Shown: one piece after another, positions 11,926-24,535 of the stretch
Numbering within the stretch: the stretch's first letter is position 1
Layout: each line of letters begins with the position of its first letter
Assembly (NCBI GenBank): GCA_950022655.1
Contig: OX465581.1
Coordinates: 109,661,125 to 109,725,124 of the forward strand
DNA from: Alentia gelatinosa
Lineage: Eukaryota; Annelida; Polychaeta; Phyllodocida; Polynoidae
Direction of reading: 5' to 3'
DNA length: 64,000 nt
Translations under genes and position numbers: made by a program
Notes under the pieces: model-generated
Seen by the model: only the letters and a program-made list of their open reading frames with translations
Database searches by the model: none
What the model was told of the DNA's origin: nothing

Positions 11926-13135
11926 CCTCTGCTTACACATGTCGTGGGGTCTACATACATACCCCATTGTCCTTGTGTTGTCACAGGTGCCAGACCGTTA
12001 TCCCCACACTCTGTATGCATATTTTATACACATCTTAGCGACCCCTCCCTACTCACACATATGCTGTCTTAAATGTTAAAGTCCCCCTTCTGTGACTTCG
12101 CTGCACTGTCACCTGTGCTCACACATCGCATGTCCACCTGTTGTTTACATGCGCTTCTTTATCTGCTTAGTACAACACCTGTGCTTGTACCTGTGTCTAT
12201 GCCTCTTTATGCGCCCGTTCCCGTGCCTATAAACTCTGGATTCCGTGACTCCAAGTGATACTAATCTCTTTTAAACCAAACGGATGAAAAACCAACAAAA
12301 AAACAGAAATATTCCACTCCTGAACGCATGACACTGACCGCCAACGAACGCCGAAGTAAGGTCCCAACCAGAAAGAAGTTGAACCCCCTTTGAATTTGAA
12401 TCCATTTTCTTGTCCTGGTTCTCTCTCTTATGATCGCTTTTATGACCTTGGAAAGCATGGTTCTTGCTATATATCATAAAACAGCACTAAAATAAAAATT
12501 GTTAAATTTCCATTCCTATGTTTGTATTTCGTCCTCAATTAGCAAAGGGCTTCCTCTGTGATATATGCTACTTGATTAAGCTATTGTTATCAGTTTATCA
12601 CTATTTAGGTCGGCCGAGGAGAAATACGGGTGGTCCCTCCTCACAATTTTGTATCACGCACATCCAATTTACCTCCAATTCGGATATCAAGCCATCGTGT
12701 GCATTATATTATGAATTTCACTGTAATAACACGTCATTGACCCCTTTATACACTGATAACGTCACCTCCATTCATGTCATTTTTTGTATGCTTCAAATTA
12801 TCCTATTCTTCTCACACGTTGGATGATGTTGATGTTTATGTGCATCTGTCGCCCCCCCCCCCCCGCCCCCAAATAATCACCTAAAGAAATTCTCTCTTAA
12901 ACTATAAGACCTAATTAAATAGATATAATCACATTTTCTGTTACCGTTAAAAACAAAGGGCAGTATAAAACAATGTTCAAAAACGAATAATGTTCACAGG
13001 GTGTTATTGACAAGGATGTCGACGAAAAAAAGATACTCCCAATAATTCAAACCTACATTTGGGTTATAGAGAGTCTTATAATCTCACACAAGTACTTTGC
13101 CTCGAGAGAGACATCATTACTAGGAGAACATTGGA

Positions 13136-13420
13136 ATATTTCACTAAATCATTGCTATGTCTATATTTCAGTGAATTATTACTATGTCTATATTTCAGTG
13201 AATAGCCGTTGCATCACTATTTCACTGAATCATCCGTATGTCTACGTTTAACTGAATCGCAAATGAACCCATATTTTAGTGAGTCATTGTTATTCCTATG
13301 TTTTACTAAATCATTAATATGCATATATTTCAGCGACTCATTGTTATGTCCATGTTCCACTGAATCATCACTAAAGTTACACTGACCCAATGTTACTTCA
13401 ATGTTTTACTGAATCGTTGG
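13136..13420 (+). repeat. degenerate ~27-bp tandem repeat abutting the BMP2/4 splice acceptor
   Basis: About ten diverged units of the form TGAATCATT-n-TATGTC-TATATTTCAG run up to within about 15 bp of the acceptor at 13433. The clearest pair (13150-13200) is spaced exactly 27 bp. Several units contain TTTCAG, a decoy 3' splice signal. Confidence 0.7.
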
Positions 13421-13449
13421 CTTTCTCTTGCAGGCGAGGCGGGCGCACG

Positions 13450-13873
13450 ATGAGCTGTGGCGGACAGAAGCTTCTGATGCTCACTCTCAGTGTTGTCATC
13501 GTGCTTGGTCAGTTGACGGACACCCTCGCCCAGTCCACCGCCGCCGAGGAGGGAGTAGAGACGGACCGCTCCAGCCGCCACGCCACCGACCCCGCCGCCA
13601 CCGCCAGCACCACCCCACCACCCAGCACCACCACCAGCGGCTCCAGGGCGCCGCAGCCAGTCATTGAGGCTTTGGAGAAAAGCCTATTGAAAATGTTCGG
13701 CCTCAACTCTCGGCCTCGGCCAAGCCGAAAAGTCCACATACCTCAGTACATGCTGGATTTATACAACGACAGAGTGACCAGTTGGGATGAGTTCTCCACC
13801 AGTGATACTAACTATGTCGATAGCACAAATACGTACGGCGCTAACACCATACGAAGCTTCTTACATTCAGAAG
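13450..13873 (+). CDS. BMP2/4: BMP2/4 (Dpp-type) exon 1 of the coding sequence: signal peptide and N-terminal prodomain
   Basis: First coding exon of a 488-residue BMP2/4 precursor, joined to 22193..23235. The exon begins at 13434 after CTTTCTCTTGCAG. The ATG at 13450 is the first in the exon and has A at -3; Met codons further upstream in the frame fall in the intron. Residues 1-28 form a signal peptide (hydrophobic LLMLTLSVVIVLG core). Residues 30-68 are a Ser/Thr/Pro-rich, poorly conserved linker. Residues 71-108 contain the conserved prodomain block VIEALEKSLLKMFGL ... SRKVHIPQYMLDLYNDR, and ANTIRSF lies at 131-137, both characteristic of BMP2/4 prodomains. The donor AAG|GTGAGT falls at 13873/13874 and splits codon 142 (G|AA, Glu). 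The frame stays open to 13959 but that part is intron. Confidence 0.95.
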
Positions 13874-13941
13874 GTGAGTTCAGTATATCTATATTCTGTC
13901 TAGTGCCATGTCCGAAACGCCTTAGACCATCCATTACTATG

Positions 13942-14088
13942 AGAAAACGTGGTTACTAAGCCCGTACGGGTGGCCGTTCGAGGTCATTTGATGAAAAAAT
14001 ACGGCCCGATGCCGCAGGCGAGAGGGCCGTATTTTTTCATCAAAGGACCGAGAACGGACACCGTACGAGCTCAGTCACTACGTTTTCT
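13942..14088. repeat. 147-nt inverted repeat in the BMP2/4 intron
   Basis: Left arm 13942-14007 (AGAAAACG ... ATACGGCCC) pairs with right arm 14024-14088 around a 16-nt loop, GATGCCGCAGGCGAGA. The inner 21 bp of each arm match perfectly and the outer parts with some mismatches. The loop and the outer border (ATTACTATGAG) resemble those of the foldback elements elsewhere in the window, but the AAGCCTATGG tail is absent. It begins 68 nt downstream of the exon, so it would form a stable stem in the pre-mRNA close to the 5' splice site. Confidence 0.85.
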
Positions 14089-16634
14089 TATTACTATATG
14101 CCTCCTACTCGTTTAAAACCGCATTTTATTGACTGTACAAGGCCAATATCATCCACTACGGCCCGCTGTTACAGCGGGCGCGAACATTATTTATACTACA
14201 CCCCTAGCAGCGGGCAGTATTTCATATATGTTCGGCCATAGGTATATAGTAATAAATGAATGGTGTCATATAATATCGTATGAACCTAAAAGCTCTGAAA
14301 CATAATAAAAGTTAATCATTTCGTTTATAATGTCTAGCCTGTGTCCACAAAAAGGGATTAACTGTTGAGAACTATACATCAGATAAAATATATAATGCCT
14401 GGCACCGCTTACTTATAACACGCAACGGATATGTGCCATTGAAAGGACCATATATCATGAATGTCATATTTACAAAGGATCTGATACACATGACGGAGAT
14501 ATCTAATTGTAGTGTTAAGGGTATATGTGTTGGCCTAGATAAAAGCACACGTATAGTAATACCATTATGAAAGAGAAGATATATTATAGACAGCCATTCC
14601 TCCACGAGCAATTTCACCGCTTTTTTCAAAACTCAGCCCAAGGTAAAAAATACCCACAACTTTTCTATAAATGGTTCTGGTTACCGATTAGATTAGCCTC
14701 CAGATGTTTACAATAGAAGTTTGAAAAACGATATGTTATTATGATCTCATTTAGCTGACGCCGCACGTGTTTTTGCGTACAACAAAATCATTAACACCAA
14801 AACGTTCTCATTTTTATTACCTAATTAGCAGACCTTTGTCCATGGGTGGTAGTAATTGGATCATGATTGTTACAAATGAATATCCTGGATTCAATGTTAC
14901 AAGTGTGTCACGACAAGTTCATTCAAACACTCCTCCTCCTCCTTATATAATCTACTTCTATCACCATGTGGATAAATTGACATGCGACATCATTGAAACC
15001 CTGTACGTGATAATGGCATGGCAACAACAATCAGAGGTTGATGCCGAAGTCTGCTGACTGGACATTAAGAGATTTTATGATATGATAAAACTGATTAATT
15101 AGTTCATTTGTAGCGACAAAATAGCACAACCCGCTTTGACAACCATAGCGACAGTTAGTAAAGGTCTGGTCCGTGGCGGTTGATACCCTGTGGGATGTGG
15201 GGAGGTCGGAGTGGTATGAGGAAGGAACGAAACCTCTCCAAAATATATTTACCTCTCATTTAGCTATAGCATTTTCTATAGTTCACATACTCAATTGTAC
15301 TATATACAAATATGTATGTAAATGAAATGATATGAATTTGTGTCTAAATCTAAAAGACACTGAGAGGAAAGCAGGCCACGTTAAGGTGCCTCTCCCACTA
15401 TCGCTCTGTGGGGTGGAGTCTTCGCAGCATGCTCTGCGCGGGGTACGGATCCACCAGAAGAAAACCGGCAATCTGACCCACTTTCCATACCACAGATAGA
15501 GATACCCTTCTCTTATCTAATGTTTGTTGATGCTACGCCTTGCAGAGGCCCTCCGACCCGGCCGCCCAGCCTGTGCGGCCGCCCGTCTGCCCGCCGCACC
15601 CGGCTGTATGTGTGTCAGCTCCAGCCAGACAGATAAAAAAATGTATATGTGAGGGGAAAAAACATAAAATAAGAAGAAAAGATATACGAAGGGTCTACAA
15701 AAGAAAATAAAAAATAGCAAAAGGACAGAAGGAAAGTCACCCATCGTCCAGCGCACGTGGGTCTGAGGGTAAATAATGGTCGGGGTTGTTCTGCCCCGGG
15801 TGACAGCCATACACACACCCCATCACCACCACCACCACCCCTCACTCCTCCACACAAACACATACTGATTCATCCGCCTAGTGTACATTGTATTTGACCC
15901 ATAAACATGACATGCCTTCTTGGATTGTGTATGGCGTTCTTTCTGGTTAGCTTTTCTGGGTTGTGTTTGTGTTGTTAGGTGGTGGGGGTGGTGATGATAG
16001 AGGGAGTGGGGTGAGGGGTAAGGGTGAGTCGCGGGGCCGACGTGCTTACTGCTAAATTGTCGCTGTCACAAAAGCCGACTACGCATTATAAACAAGGCGG
16101 TATTCAAGTCACATGTCTAGCCTACAGCCCCTGGCATATGGTTTGAGGGATACTATAAGTAACCTGATCCACTGCTATCTCGTGGAGGTTAGGGAGCAGG
16201 CGGGTGGTGTGTGGTTGTGAGGGGATGTGGGTGTGGAGGGGTAGAACATTCCTCACTGGGGTTATATACCCTGAGTCAGAGCCCTTACTTTGTATGCTAC
16301 TCGCACCGTGTCATCAGCCCGGCCTGGACCCGACCCCGGGCCGCCAGTGGACCCAGTCCCCCGCCGGTCTCCTACCCGACCCCTTCCTGCTGATCACCCC
16401 CCTCCCCATATTCTCAGTCACGAACATGTAAATCCCTACCGAACCTTACAATGAATTCATCATAGATATTTCATTGACACGTCGACGCATCATATATTGG
16501 GCACCGAAAACGAAGGGAATTCCAATACATAAACAGATTTGCTAATCATTCATAATGTGAGATGCGCCTTAGTGCCTTGGCGCGCTTGTTGACTCGCGGG
16601 CCGCCCACGCACATCCCGACACGTGTATCTATAT

Positions 16635-16681
16635 ACCACCACCACCCCCACCACCCCTACCACCGCCGCCACCACCGCCGA
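16635..16681. repeat. CCACC/CCGCC simple repeat
   Basis: A cytosine-rich trinucleotide-like tract of CCACCA, CCCCCA and CCGCCG units inside the intron. Low-complexity DNA; ORFs through it encode only Pro/Thr or His runs. Confidence 0.8.
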
Positions 16682-19600
16682 CGTAGTCCTGGTTCCAATG
16701 CACTTCGGAGAATGCGGTATTTTGGAGAGGGGGACGCTCGGAGCGGGTTTGAATGTCACCCAAAAATCACACTTGTTATGCCACAGGCGTGCGCCGTGGG
16801 TACGCCGCCCGCCCGCCTCCCCGCCGCCCGCCGCGCCACATCCGCCTCGCTAAGCGTCCCCGGCGTTCCTCTGCACAGTATATAGTGCCAGTGGAACGCA
16901 GCTATGTCGCCTCCTAGGTATACCTACACTATTGCCGCCGTGCCTTAAACGACGGGAGTTCCATTGTCAGAACAACAGAAAACTGTCATTTATCATTCTC
17001 TGTAGCTAATGTAACTACACTAATGGTCGGGTAAGACTCTTGTAAGATATCTAGATTTTCTTTTCCTGCAACATTGAGTTATTTGAAGGAAAGTTAGAAT
17101 ATATAGACACATAGAGCTAATTCCTGAATTAGGTAACCAGGGAACGTGGCGGCCAACGCGACTATCGAGCTGGAAAATATTTCGCTGGAAACCATTTCCA
17201 CAAAAAATCCTTCCAGGAGATACACTCCCCCAACGGGTCGAGACAACTCTAACAGAAAAGAATTTATATCACATTCAATTCTGAAATTGGGCCTAATACG
17301 TTACCACGATAACAAGAGACATAAATCTGTGGAGTGGAGTATAGGCGAAGTTAGGATGGACGTTTTTGTGTGCGTGTATATCTGTTGGCCCTCCCCTTCT
17401 TCCCAACGATGTGTTTTGACATTTAAATGGCGATGCCCGTGTCGAAGCTCGGGGTTGTCTATACCGGGGTGTATACATACAGGCGGGGTTAGCTATAGGG
17501 ACGGCGGGTGGAGGGTGTGTTGGTGTTGATGCTGGTCGGGGCAAGGATCAGGACGCAGGGGGCGGAGAAGGAGGAGGGGAAGCCCGCGGTCTGGTCTGTG
17601 TCACGGGGACCGGGGTGGCAGATACTTACTGTCGCCACTTTCTTGTGTTAAACATGTCGGGCTTGATTTAACGGAAAGTCCGGGACCGATCAGCAGATAA
17701 ACCACCGCACGCCATTTCCCGACAGAGACAGCGTCTCCAATTTACGTCATAGGTCTCTGTGACGTGTGACACTAGACCCGGTTACGTATGTTACAGGTAC
17801 CAATGACGTAGGTCCTGTTGGCTGGTTATCGACTTGTTCTTACTGACATACATGGGTCAAAGATGATCGACATAACACAACACTTGACGTATAAGATTGC
17901 AACAATCAATGCGGTCATTATAACATTCATTCAGCTAGTTCCTAGCAACGTCACAAGGTGTCATTGTACATCTCGCCGAGCCTCGCGTTGGTATTTGTGA
18001 TATGGCGCTTATCACCACAAGAGGCGCTCATCTTGCTACGTAAACACGGGGCAACCAGCGGCAGAGTTGCGCATGTGCAGTGCGCCTTGAAGCACTTCCG
18101 GTTTGATAAGGACGACCCGTGTGGTGGGGTGTGGGGTGAGGTAGAGCTAACTGCGGTCAGTGGGTGTATGTAACTTATATTGTAAACAAACAAACCTCTA
18201 GACCAGTGTACGCGTGTAGGGCTTTCTATCTAAATAAGCACGAGGCTAGATCTGTGTGGGCGTAAGGAATCTGCAAGATGAAGTAGATGTGCCTTTCTCT
18301 GATAGCTTTTATTCTCCATATTGGTAGAAATCATTGTGAAATAACTGTAGTCAAGATTTTGTCGAGGCCCTTCGTGTCAACCAATTTCAGTTGAATGTCT
18401 GGTTGATAACTATACATACCGATATGGTGCTGGATAAGGCACTGTCCACAAGGAATGTAGTCTGCATCGTACGTAGGGTTAGAGGAGACGGGGTTATCCA
18501 GGCTGAAGATGGTAGACATTTAAAGCTATGCACAGACATAACAGACATGAACAATGTATATTCTGTATGACTTAACAATCAAAATCAGTAATCAGTCACT
18601 GCCGGGGAGCAGTACCGTCTAGACTGGTTTATCTGGGAAATACGCAGTTCGGTTGTAAAATAAATCATGTCTAGAGTGAAGTGGGTTATCATAAGGTCTG
18701 ACTATAAACTATCCTCATAAGTTGTAGCTAAATGTTAGATTATACAACAGCTGACATGCGTGGAAATATCAGGGAATATTTCTATATGCGCATATATATG
18801 CAGGATATACAAGAACAAAGGGAACTGACCTTGAGACTAGACATTGTTCTATGGAGATTCCACTGTGGCTTTTATGTGTCGGGACCATAACGGAACATCT
18901 AGCCTGCACCACCTCTATGTTGTGCTTTCGTTATGTATCGGTAGACGGGTATATATACGTATAAAAAGCATAGAAGGACGAATAAAAGTGCACGCATTTA
19001 ATTCAAAATCTGCTTTGCCCCTCCAACCAACGGCATGTTAATGTAGGTGTCGCTATAGCGGGTATCTATAGATAATGAGGCAATGTGCCTTCAGGAGGGT
19101 GTGTGGATGTACCCCTGAGGTGAGAGTCATGGGGACACAGGTATTCTACACAGACATATCGGTAGCCAAGCACGACAGAATAGCAGTAATGATTACACAG
19201 GTGTCATGAAGGTGTCGTTTGGAGGTTCCGTTTGGACGGCGTGTGTGTGTGGTAGTTGGGAGTTGGAATCTGCGGTGTATGTTTATATAAATAAGCATAG
19301 AGGTTTTTCTATGTTGTTTAAAAGGTTAATGCAGTACTGCACAATGCCAATTAGATTGAAGTGACGAGTAATATTGTAATCTAGATTTCTAACTGTTTAG
19401 CTTATATTGGTCTTCTTGTATAGATACTGCCACTAATAAGTCTTCTGTTTATAATCCCTCATAGACCGTTTCTTGCCCCTACCCTCTCCATCCCATCTCT
19501 CTCTGCATCCTTCCAATACCCAGGTCCTTGATGTCAGACTCTTATTGACTCCGTCCATCTATTACGTCTTGAAAGATAACACGGCTCCTCAAGGATCACA

Positions 19601-22192
19601 CTCTCCAACCCTCTTGATATCATATACTTAACTGGCTCCGATGCATTGGTGGGTTATAGATAATGTTGTAGCACCCACAATGTCTTTATTGTAGATGATG
19701 TATCAGTGATATTTCATATAGACAATTAAGGAAGCATAGTGTCATGTACACGACTACATTTTTTGTAAACTACAAACTTTGAAGGCGTCATGCAAGGCTA
19801 TTAATTTAGAATTAAAAAATGTTAAACCAGAACTTTATTGAGCTTCATGACATGTAGATTTGAAAGCGTGTTTGATTAGATTCAAGTAAAATTTCGGTTT
19901 CATTTCATCTCTCACGCGTGAATAATTAAGATGGCAGAAGAGATAAATATCTTCATTTTAGATACTTAGCATATTGCGGCTATGCTTAACTATGCCACGC
20001 CCCGTCGGAAGTACTTTGTTCTCGACCAATTAGCACGCGCTATATTAGGTCACGGGTGAAAGGCAAGTATAACGGGCTTTTCCACCTCCCTCCGGCTGAT
20101 ATGGATTCCTTGTAGTCCATTCTCAGGTTATATCCTAATGCCCACCATCTTTGATAAAATAATCTTTTGATAGTAGATGACTTCTGAAATCTAAGTAAGA
20201 TCTGCAAATTATCATGGTTGGATAAATATGATCAAGTAAAAGACTGTGGGCATATTGAAGAAGCGTACATATTAAATAAGATGGAGATTAGCAATAAATC
20301 ACACGTGGTCCCCTGCCAAAGTACTACGGCCACATTCTGAATAAAAGGACCATCACAATAAGGCATATCCGGGCATAACACAGCAGGCCTCCAGATAAAA
20401 CCAGTCACAAGAGAAGGCACCTGATTTAGACCACCTCTTTAACAATGCCTTCCCCCTCTGCACTCTGACCTATGCTATGGTTGTGTTCCTCCTTTGAAGG
20501 TCTGGCACTAGTCCAACGTTTTCATGTATGAGCCCTTTCATCTGCAATCTTTGTGTATACATGTATACATACACAAGGGGATAGGGGTAGGTGTGGGAGG
20601 GGCTTAGAGACGGTAAACCATATTTCATTATTTTTACCACTTTCACTGCTGAATTGAATCACCATATTTTGTCTGGACATTTTTATCTGTATAAGAAGGG
20701 AGACCTAGATTTAAAATAAATTCTTTTTATCGTGGTCCTTCGAGTAGGGGTGATCTAAGAACTTCTCAACATACACATACTTCCGGAAGAGGGGTACTTG
20801 ATAAGGTTGTGCCGCATACCTTTATCCACATCAAAGACAATTTAACAGGGACAATTTGAAATTATATGTATATATCACTAGACAGGAATGCTGTATGAAG
20901 AATGTGATAATTCTGAGGGGTTTGTTTAAGTATGATGAATAGTACTGTGGTCTGAGGTACCTGATTAACATTTGATATGCTGTAGACCATACACATACTT
21001 TATGTGAGGGGAATCGTAATTAGATTTATCAAAGTGCGTCAAAGCTAAAGGGACTATCCATAAGACTAGAATTATACTAGAGTTTATCACTTTATAATTG
21101 TTATATCCGTTGAGTAGGCAAAAGATGAAAATGCAAAACTTATCCTGTGAATCCAAATATCTGTTATTCTGTCTGGAAATGGCTATTCAATTCACGCTAG
21201 GCCGAGATTCTACTGATATAAAAGAAGTACTGACCCAGTTTTACAAATATCATGGAGGTGACGTAATAAGTGCACAACCTGATAGGTGCCCCATGGCCAA
21301 GCTCCCATTGCTTAATTGGCTTGTTTAGGTCATCGTGACCTAATTGACGAACTGCTGAGATAGGTAGTGGGAAGATAGCCAAACAATCAATCTCAACCAA
21401 TAGTCCAACATCCATGCGTATTAGAACCATGTATTATATATCTAGGTAAGCGATTTTACATAAACTGCATGAGAAATTCGAGAAAAAAAACTTGAACGGA
21501 CATAACAACTGTAAGGACAATCGTTCTGAGAGAAGCTCAGTCAAGTAGGACCAGGGACCATCATAAAAATGTCGGCAGAGCAAAACAAACCAAGTGCCGC
21601 GTCGGGTCAATGTATACTTGTCACTGCCAGCCCGCTGTCGTTTACATTTCCGCCGCGGGGCGGAGCCACTAGTCGCACCGCGTGGGGCAGCGTCTAAAGC
21701 ATCGACCCTCCCTCTAGCGGGGACAGCGTACAGACTGACCCCCGGAGGTGATGTACGCCCTCTATCGATGGAGGCGGGAACCCACCGGCACTGATATGTT
21801 TTGTATCTCACTTATTGCAGAGACATTTGTCTCATGCCTGAGGCTGGGGGATAACCATTGATATTCAAGCAGACTTTGGACATGTACATGTTTCCTGCTA
21901 GTATATTCCTGTCTACCAAGAGAGGTTGGGCTGGTTGGTGGAGTCTTACCATATATTGGAGAAGAGAGAGACAATTGGCCAGCATTCTAGCATTATTGTA
22001 TTTCCTTCCTTGATGTTCAAGTCTGAGAGACTTTAATTGTGGTAGTTTTATTTTATGTGCATTGTTTAAACCATACCTTATAGGAACATGGAAATATATA
22101 CAGCATATTATTGCTGGAGAACGGCATGGATCAATATCTACTTACAATGTTTGCAAATATTTAACGGTATCTTTGTTTTTGTTATGTTTCAG

Positions 22193-23235
22193 AAGTGGAA
22201 CAGCAGCGGTACCAGGGTGATATCAGTGACGATACACACCACCGGAGACGGTACTACTTTAACGTGTCTAACCTGGCGCCACAAGAGACACTCACCGCGG
22301 CGCAGTTCCGGATATACCGACAAACTATATCCGAGTTAACTCACACAGACAACCACGTCAACAGTGCACAACAACAACAACATCATCATCAACAACAACA
22401 ACAACATACACAACAACACAGTGATAGCTCCACTGATAGTGACAGTGCCTTTAACACACCGAGGCCCCATCGGGCGCGGAACAGTAAAAAGGTTCCCAAA
22501 CAAAGGATAGATATTTATGAAGTGATACGGCCTGCTACGCGCTCGCGCGAGGCCATCACAAATCTTTTAGACACTCGTGTGGTGGACCCTCGGCGGACAT
22601 CCTGGGAATCATTCGACATCCGCCCCGCGGTCTTAAAGTGGCGGGACGCGCCGCACCTCAACCACGGACTGGAGGTGCACGTGCGCGCGCACAACGGAGA
22701 CTCACTTCCGGTGCAGACCGGAAGTTACGTGCCCCACGTCCGGTTGAGGCGGTCGCTGGAGGACACGGACGAGCAGCGGTGGGGTAAGACGCAACCACTG
22801 CTCGTCACTTATTCCGACGACGCGGGCGGCGACGACGCGACGGTTAAGTCGCGTGCAAAACGTCGCGCGCGACACCGGAAGCGGTCGCGCAGTACGAACT
22901 ACCAGAAGCGCTACCAAAAGGACGAGTGTCGGCGGCACAGTCTGTACGTGGACTTTGGAGACGTCGGCTGGGACGACTGGATCGTCGCGCCTGTGGGCTA
23001 CGACGCCTTCTTCTGCCACGGCGAGTGCGGATTTCCGCTTCCGGAGCACATGAACACGACGAACCACGCCATTGTGCAGATGCTCGTGCACTCAGTGAAC
23101 CCTAAACAGGTGCCGCGTCCGTGCTGCGTACCCACGGAGCTGAGCCCCATCTCCATGCTGTACCTGGACGAGGCTGATAAGGTGGTGCTCAAAAACTACC
23201 AAGACATGGTCGTCGTCGGGTGCGGCTGCCGCTGA
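22193..23235 (+). CDS. BMP2/4: BMP2/4 (Dpp-type) exon 2 of the coding sequence: prodomain and TGF-beta ligand
   Basis: Second coding exon, starting after GTTATGTTTCAG; G|AA completes codon 142 and the frame runs to TGA at 23233-23235. Residues 143-365 complete the prodomain, with a possible N-glycosylation site (NVS, 165) and a Gln/His tract at 201-217 that makes this precursor longer than most BMP2/4 proteins (roughly 390-430). A basic cluster contains RAKR (362-365), the likely furin site. The mature ligand would be about 123 residues with a strongly basic N-terminus (RARHRKRSR). It holds the seven cystine-knot cysteines (387, 416, 420, 452, 453, 485, 487), the hallmark [18 protein letters not shown], an NTT sequon at 429 and the ending GCGCR. 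CCVPTEL and [11 protein letters not shown] assign it to BMP2/4/Dpp rather than BMP5-8. The ending MVVVGCGCR resembles fly Dpp (TVVGCGCR) more than vertebrate MVVEGCGCR. Confidence 0.97.
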
Positions 23236-23391
23236 CCGGAAACCATGTGCGTCGGCGACGATCCGAGGAAGATGGCGGGAAGCGTGCTTCCGCATCCGCC
23301 GCCGTCCTCAACCCGGCCGACGATGGTGCTGACCTCAGAGACACCTCGCGGCGTCCGTCCGAGTGACTTCCGGCGGCGGTGGCGGGCGAGT

Positions 23392-23406
23392 CGCCAGATG
23401 GCGCTG
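23392..23406 (+). promoter_or_regulatory. CTCF-like motif downstream of BMP2/4 stop codon
   Basis: CGCCAGATGGCGCTG fits the CTCF core shared by flies and vertebrates (AGATGGCGC / AGGGGGCGC). It lies 157 bp after the stop codon. Binding is inferred from motif similarity. Confidence 0.3.
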
Positions 23407-23613
23407 CGAGGGCCTCCGACGCTTACCCGGTGGCTCCCTCTAGTAAGCGGAAAGGGCACCGGTGGGTGGAGACTGGCTGGTGATGACGCGGGACCCGAGG
23501 AAACTGCCTCCCACCCCCAGCCTCAGAAAAGATGGGGAACCCGAAGAAAAAGGTCACTTCTTTTTGTAGAATCCAGAACGACATAAGACAATGTGTGTTC
23601 AACTGGACAGGAG

Positions 23614-23624
23614 AATAAAATAAA
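23614..23624 (+). promoter_or_regulatory. overlapping AATAAA polyadenylation signals (proximal)
   Basis: AATAAAATAAA gives two overlapping canonical hexamers about 380 nt after the BMP2/4 stop codon. This would give a short 3' UTR. Confidence 0.5.
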
Positions 23625-24535
23625 GTGACTGGTAGGGACTTAATCATCGCAGACTGAGTCTACAGAGCGCACATCTCTTCTCACTCCTTTATATACACAC
23701 GGCTAGTTAATGTTGTTACCACGTACTCGCAAACAGGTCTAGACGAAGGAAACCCAGTTTGCATATAGGACTTACAGCCCTTGACCGAGGGGAGTTAGTA
23801 CATGTTACGTCCACTAGAACGTGTATTATGTGAGGTTATTGATAATGATTGCATCTGTTGAGGTTGTTACAAAGGTACTATCTTCAATCTGACATGCTAT
23901 TTTATTAAGTATTGTAAGCAGAATTTGAAGAAGATTTAATGCGCAAACGCTGTACTGGTATATTCTGTAGTTTTTAAACGAAACAAAAGATGCGCAATAC
24001 CAGAGCGGCTATTGTAAATTCCGTTCACGGGGGTGCCTTATAGACCAGGTTCAAACCAGACTTATTGTAGAGAACATTGTAATTCTACAATGTTTTAAAG
24101 TTGTTACAGACCCAAAGAAATACTCAACGTGTATTACCGAACTCAACAATGATTTTAAGGGGTTTGTTGTTATTATACTAAGTGGTATAGATGATTGCAT
24201 ACTTCTATCACAAAATACTCTATTTATTCAAAGTGGTGAAAAATCCTTAAGGTGCCGTAGACCATTATTGATGACGTCACCAGTCCATCCATAGATAAAT
24301 GATACCTATCAGAGTTTTGTCTATATCGTTATCAGTGGTCCTTTTACATTAAGACTATTTTGTACATATCTTTAAAGTATTTTTAAATAATATTACATTA
24401 TTGTAATATAACACTTATTAAACAATGTACATATATAAAATATACATGAATCACGAGTTTCTTTCTTTCTATTAGTCTTGTCGAGAATTTCTCATGTGCC
24501 CTTTTTGTATACAATTATTGTCTGTCATCTAAGTT

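Larger units (their letters stand above)
1194..13433 (+). other. gene-free stretch, putative first intron of BMP2/4
   Basis: No ORF here has recognisable protein similarity. The stretch holds homopolymer and dinucleotide tracts, a 38-bp minisatellite, a compound TA array, a foldback element at 9.3 kb and a degenerate 27-bp tandem repeat just before the 3' end; these are listed separately. The last bases (CTTTCTCTTGCAG, ending 13433) form a strong polypyrimidine tract and acceptor, so at least the 3' end is intron. Whether the donor is the one at 1193 is not certain. Confidence 0.4.
13874..22192 (+). other. 8.3-kb BMP2/4 intron
   Basis: The intron starts GTGAGTTCAG and ends GTTATGTTTCAG. It contains a 147-nt inverted repeat next to the donor, GC-rich islands at 15545-15605, 16300-16400, 16570-16870, 17400-17640 and 21600-21780, and otherwise AT-rich DNA. 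ORFs inside it lack recognisable domains. A perfect small palindrome, CCCGCTGT-T-ACAGCGGG, lies near 14162-14178. A GTCTAGAC Smad-type palindrome lies at 18617-18624 and a CTCF-like CACCACAAGAGGCGCT at 18013-18028. Some of the islands may be enhancers, which cannot be tested from sequence alone. Confidence 0.9.

Noticed and set aside
22702..23091. 129-residue - strand ORF opposite the BMP2/4 ligand exon
   Set aside because: Shadow of the real coding strand; the conserved BMP domain is on +.
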